Assembly (NCBI GenBank): GCA_016801885.1
Contig: CM028900.1
Coordinates: 3,320,001-3,384,000 of the forward strand
Reading direction: 5' to 3'
DNA length: 64,000 nucleotides
DNA from: Toxotes chatareus
Lineage: Eukaryota; Chordata; Actinopteri; Toxotidae
This document shows positions 61,501 to 64,000 of the stretch, piece after piece. Numbering within the stretch: position 1 is the stretch's first letter; the number at the start of each line of letters is the position of its first letter. A model generated the notes under the pieces. That model ran no database searches and was not told the DNA's origin. It was given only the letters and a program-made list of their open reading frames with translations. The position numbers and the translations under genes are program-made.

Positions 61501-64000
61501 CTCCAGAGCAATGCAGCTCTTAACTGAGCCGACAATTTTTATGCATAGTGAACAAAAGATTGTTTAAACTTCCTAAGAGATCAGGTTAAGATCACAAGCA
61601 CTATCATCCTGCAAGGCCAATCTGAAGTGTTGCTGCTGTTGTTGTTGTGCTGTTAAAAGAAAACGTTACTGGGAGCAGAAAATTGCTCTTCAGCACTCGT
61701 GCAAACACATTCTAATCATTCTAATCTTCGTTGGATCCCCATCTACCTGAACAGCTAACATGCAAGAAAATAAATGTTTAAAATTTCCCCCTTAAGGAGG
61801 AGATTTTATTTCACACATTCATTCACAGCTACATTCAGAAGAGAATTCTAAATAAGGCTTTCTAAGGATAATGATATTAACCTGGCCCCCTCGCTTCCTC
61901 TTCCCACCTTTGAATATTTGCAAAGACCATCCTGCTAATTTACCATGAAGTCGACTGCACATATAATACAGGGAATTAGACTGATGGCAGCTCTGCCATT
62001 TTTAGAGAGTTTGCTTTGAAAATATTGTCAAGTACAAGCCTGTTTTTTTCACATAAGGACAGACATTCAAGAATAAGTCTTCATAAGTCAGTCATTCTTT
62101 GTGTTCGACAGCACATACGGTGATAAAAGTCCACATTTCAACTCATCAAAGCCTCCGCAGACACAAGTCATTTTCACAGATTTCCTCCCCTGGCTTTCAC
62201 TAATTAGGTCATTACCAGCTTGTAGAAAGAGTGTCGTCCTGTTGTTTCACATGTTCCTCTTGTACTTAATAAAGCTTTGCTCAGAACACTCCCACAGACA
62301 GAAGACTGACAGGAGCAGACGTCAACGCTGTCACTAAGGTCGGACACAAAAAAAAAGAATAAAAGGGAGAACCCGTGTACACTGTTTAATGTTTGCACAG
62401 GAAGAAGACGTTGTATGCATGTATGTTTTCCTACATGTCAAAGCCAGTATGTGATTTAACTTCTATCTCCAGTGTCTGTCTTCACACCCAGTGGCGGAGC
62501 TTAGGGGTGCAGGTGTCAGTGGGTCAGCTTTAGTTGAGAGCAGGATGACTTTTTCTCCAGGGCTTTGCTTCGCCACCACCAAAATGTCGACTTTGCAAAC
62601 AACATATTTACCACCCTCAGGATAGTTATAATACGTTGTCTCATGTTACATAATACTACGCATTTTAATGCAGACTACTGAGGCAGTATCAAAGTCCCAT
62701 ACCATTCTGTTTTGAGAAAACTGAAGCATGCTGGTAGGATCACTGACCCACAGCCCAGGTTTTATTTATTTATTTTTTTTATAGAGCTAATTTTTCTATG
62801 GAGCTAATTTGGCTCAGCATTAGCTCAGAGTGGCTGAGAGCTAGCAGTCATATCAGCAGCTGCTGCTCTCTCATTAGTCCCCCTCAGTTCACTTTCTGAC
62901 AGTGAGCTGTTACCTTTGAGCTTCACTTGTTAAAATGCCAGACGGATGTGGGTTAGTATCAGCCAAAGGTCTTGGTGAAAGCTGTAGTTAGTCAGCTTGG
63001 GTGTGAGTTTCATTGGAGACGGCAGACTAATTGGCTGCTATTCAACCTCCACTATCTTAAAATCCGAGTTCACGTGTACACCAGTGAAGAGCGGGGAGGC
63101 GTGAGGTCTAAATTTTCTGTGAGTGTGCGTTTAATACGCATCAGTAAATATGTCAAGCAAAACAAGCAGTCAGGCCTGGCTGTGACGCTTGCCAAGTCTG
63201 CTTGGCAGAGGATGTTGCCTGTTTTGACTGGTATGGTGCAGCACTGGTTGAGTGAAACATGAATCTTATTATGTGAAAGTTTAGCATCTTTCTTTTGTCT
63301 CTCTTGTGAGTCCGTTACAAAGGGCGGTTGCTGCAGGTCTTGTCGGCAATATGGAGACAAAATGCCTCATCTTCTCACCGCGCAGCAGCTTTATTTCTCT
63401 TCTCGGGCATAATGATATGAGGACTGACAGTGTGTGGAAGAAGCTGTGAGCTGTTTAACACGAGATCTCTCAAAATCGGTCACTGGATAACACGTACAAT
63501 AAGGTCTCAGTGAACTTCATCACTAAGATAACAAAAAGTCCTGCAAGAGTTTTTTTCTAGATGGTGAATGAATTCCCGAGCATTTTCTATAAAACGGTTT
63601 AAAACTGTGTAATTGGAGTAAAGACATGAGAACTATTCCGCTTAAATTTATCGTGTGTTGACTTGTTAAAAAAAAAAAAAACAGGATCATTTTCTAAAAA
63701 AATCTGACTATAACAAGAGTAAATGGCGTATTTGTTGGGGACTGCTGTCAAATGCAGATTAATGCACATTTGTTGTGTTAGTGACAATAGCATACCATTG
63801 AATACAGTATGTTTTATATTGTTACAGGGTTTTGAAAGAAGAAGGAAGTTTCTGACTTGGCTCAGAGTTAAAACCCTGTTTTTCAGCCACATGATGTTTG
63901 ATTTCATCACTAATTCCTATATTCTAGTGTACTTTAGATAATGCATTTTTAAATGTGGGGGAACATAAATAATTCACAGCAACACAGCGTGAGACAGATT
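58525..64000 (-). other. Presumed intron 3 of cntnap5 (partial)
   Basis: I looked for exons 1-3 (signal peptide, first part of the discoidin domain) in all minus-strand frames and found none, so this is taken as intron continuing beyond the window. It holds an interspersed repeat (61196-61500) and several A/T homopolymers. A promoter was not seen. Confidence 0.6.
61196..61500 (+). repeat. Interspersed teleost repeat copy
   Basis: Contains AACATGCTGATGTGTAGCAG, GCTAATTTGCTAATTAGCA, then GTCAGGGCATCACCAAAGTC and GATTCATCCTCTGGGGACCA and GTCTGGACCTGACTGACCGA. I recognise this as a very common non-coding teleost repeat (from memory). The minus-strand open frame across it is fortuitous. Confidence 0.6.

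Noticed and set aside
61326..61535. 69-codon Arg/Trp-rich minus-strand frame, considered as an upstream exon
   Set aside because: Falls within a common non-coding teleost repeat and lacks discoidin motifs.
58525..64000. Search for cntnap5 exons 1-3
   Set aside because: No discoidin N-terminal motifs, signal peptide or phase-compatible exon found; they probably lie outside the window.
1..64000. CRISPR arrays, operons, riboswitches, prophage
   Set aside because: No regular spaced direct repeats, no dense co-directional open frames; sequence is clearly eukaryotic.

Overview
The window is vertebrate genomic DNA, most likely from a teleost fish. It holds large spliced exons, (CA)n and poly(A)/(T) tracts, degraded Tc1/mariner elements, a truncated non-LTR retrotransposon and several interspersed sequences familiar from fish introns. 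No bacterial, phage or organelle organisation is visible, and I see no operon, CRISPR array, tRNA or rRNA.

One gene dominates. On the minus strand, 58524 down to 17057, 21 consecutive exons encode a contactin-associated protein-like (Caspr/neurexin IV family) membrane protein. It is best matched to cntnap5 (cntnap5a/5b cannot be separated here). The exons were placed by reading the reverse complement, finding AG/GT boundaries and checking phase. They join to 3522 nt (1173 codons plus stop) with no frame break. Domain order is end of the discoidin (F5/8C) domain, laminin-G 1, laminin-G 2, EGF 1, fibrinogen-like region, laminin-G 3, EGF 2, laminin-G 4, transmembrane helix, short cytoplasmic tail. 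By comparison with the 24-exon mammalian genes these are exons 4 to 24. Exons 1 to 3 (signal peptide, first part of the discoidin domain, about 130 residues) and the promoter were not found and presumably lie beyond position 64000. Residue numbers below start at the first codon of exon 4.

Layout: 1-16400 is downstream flank, with a possible decayed leucine-rich-repeat gene fragment near 650-1090 and dispersed repeats. About 16390-17056 is the 3' untranslated region. 17057-58524 is the gene, with introns of 130 bp to about 4 kb holding Tc1/mariner remnants (17731-18737, 33388-33898, 52333-52586, 52697-52980), a 5'-truncated LINE with a foldback junction (50290-50974), a possible reverse-transcriptase remnant (53490-53700) and simple repeats. 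58525-64000 is taken to be part of intron 3.

I found no wholly new system. The points most worth checking are a TG-repeat replacing the usual pyrimidine tract before exon 17, weak donors on two frame-neutral exons (9 and 23), a CA-repeat just inside the exon 8 donor, the LINE foldback junction, a perfect 26-bp palindrome in intron 8 and the compactness of the gene.
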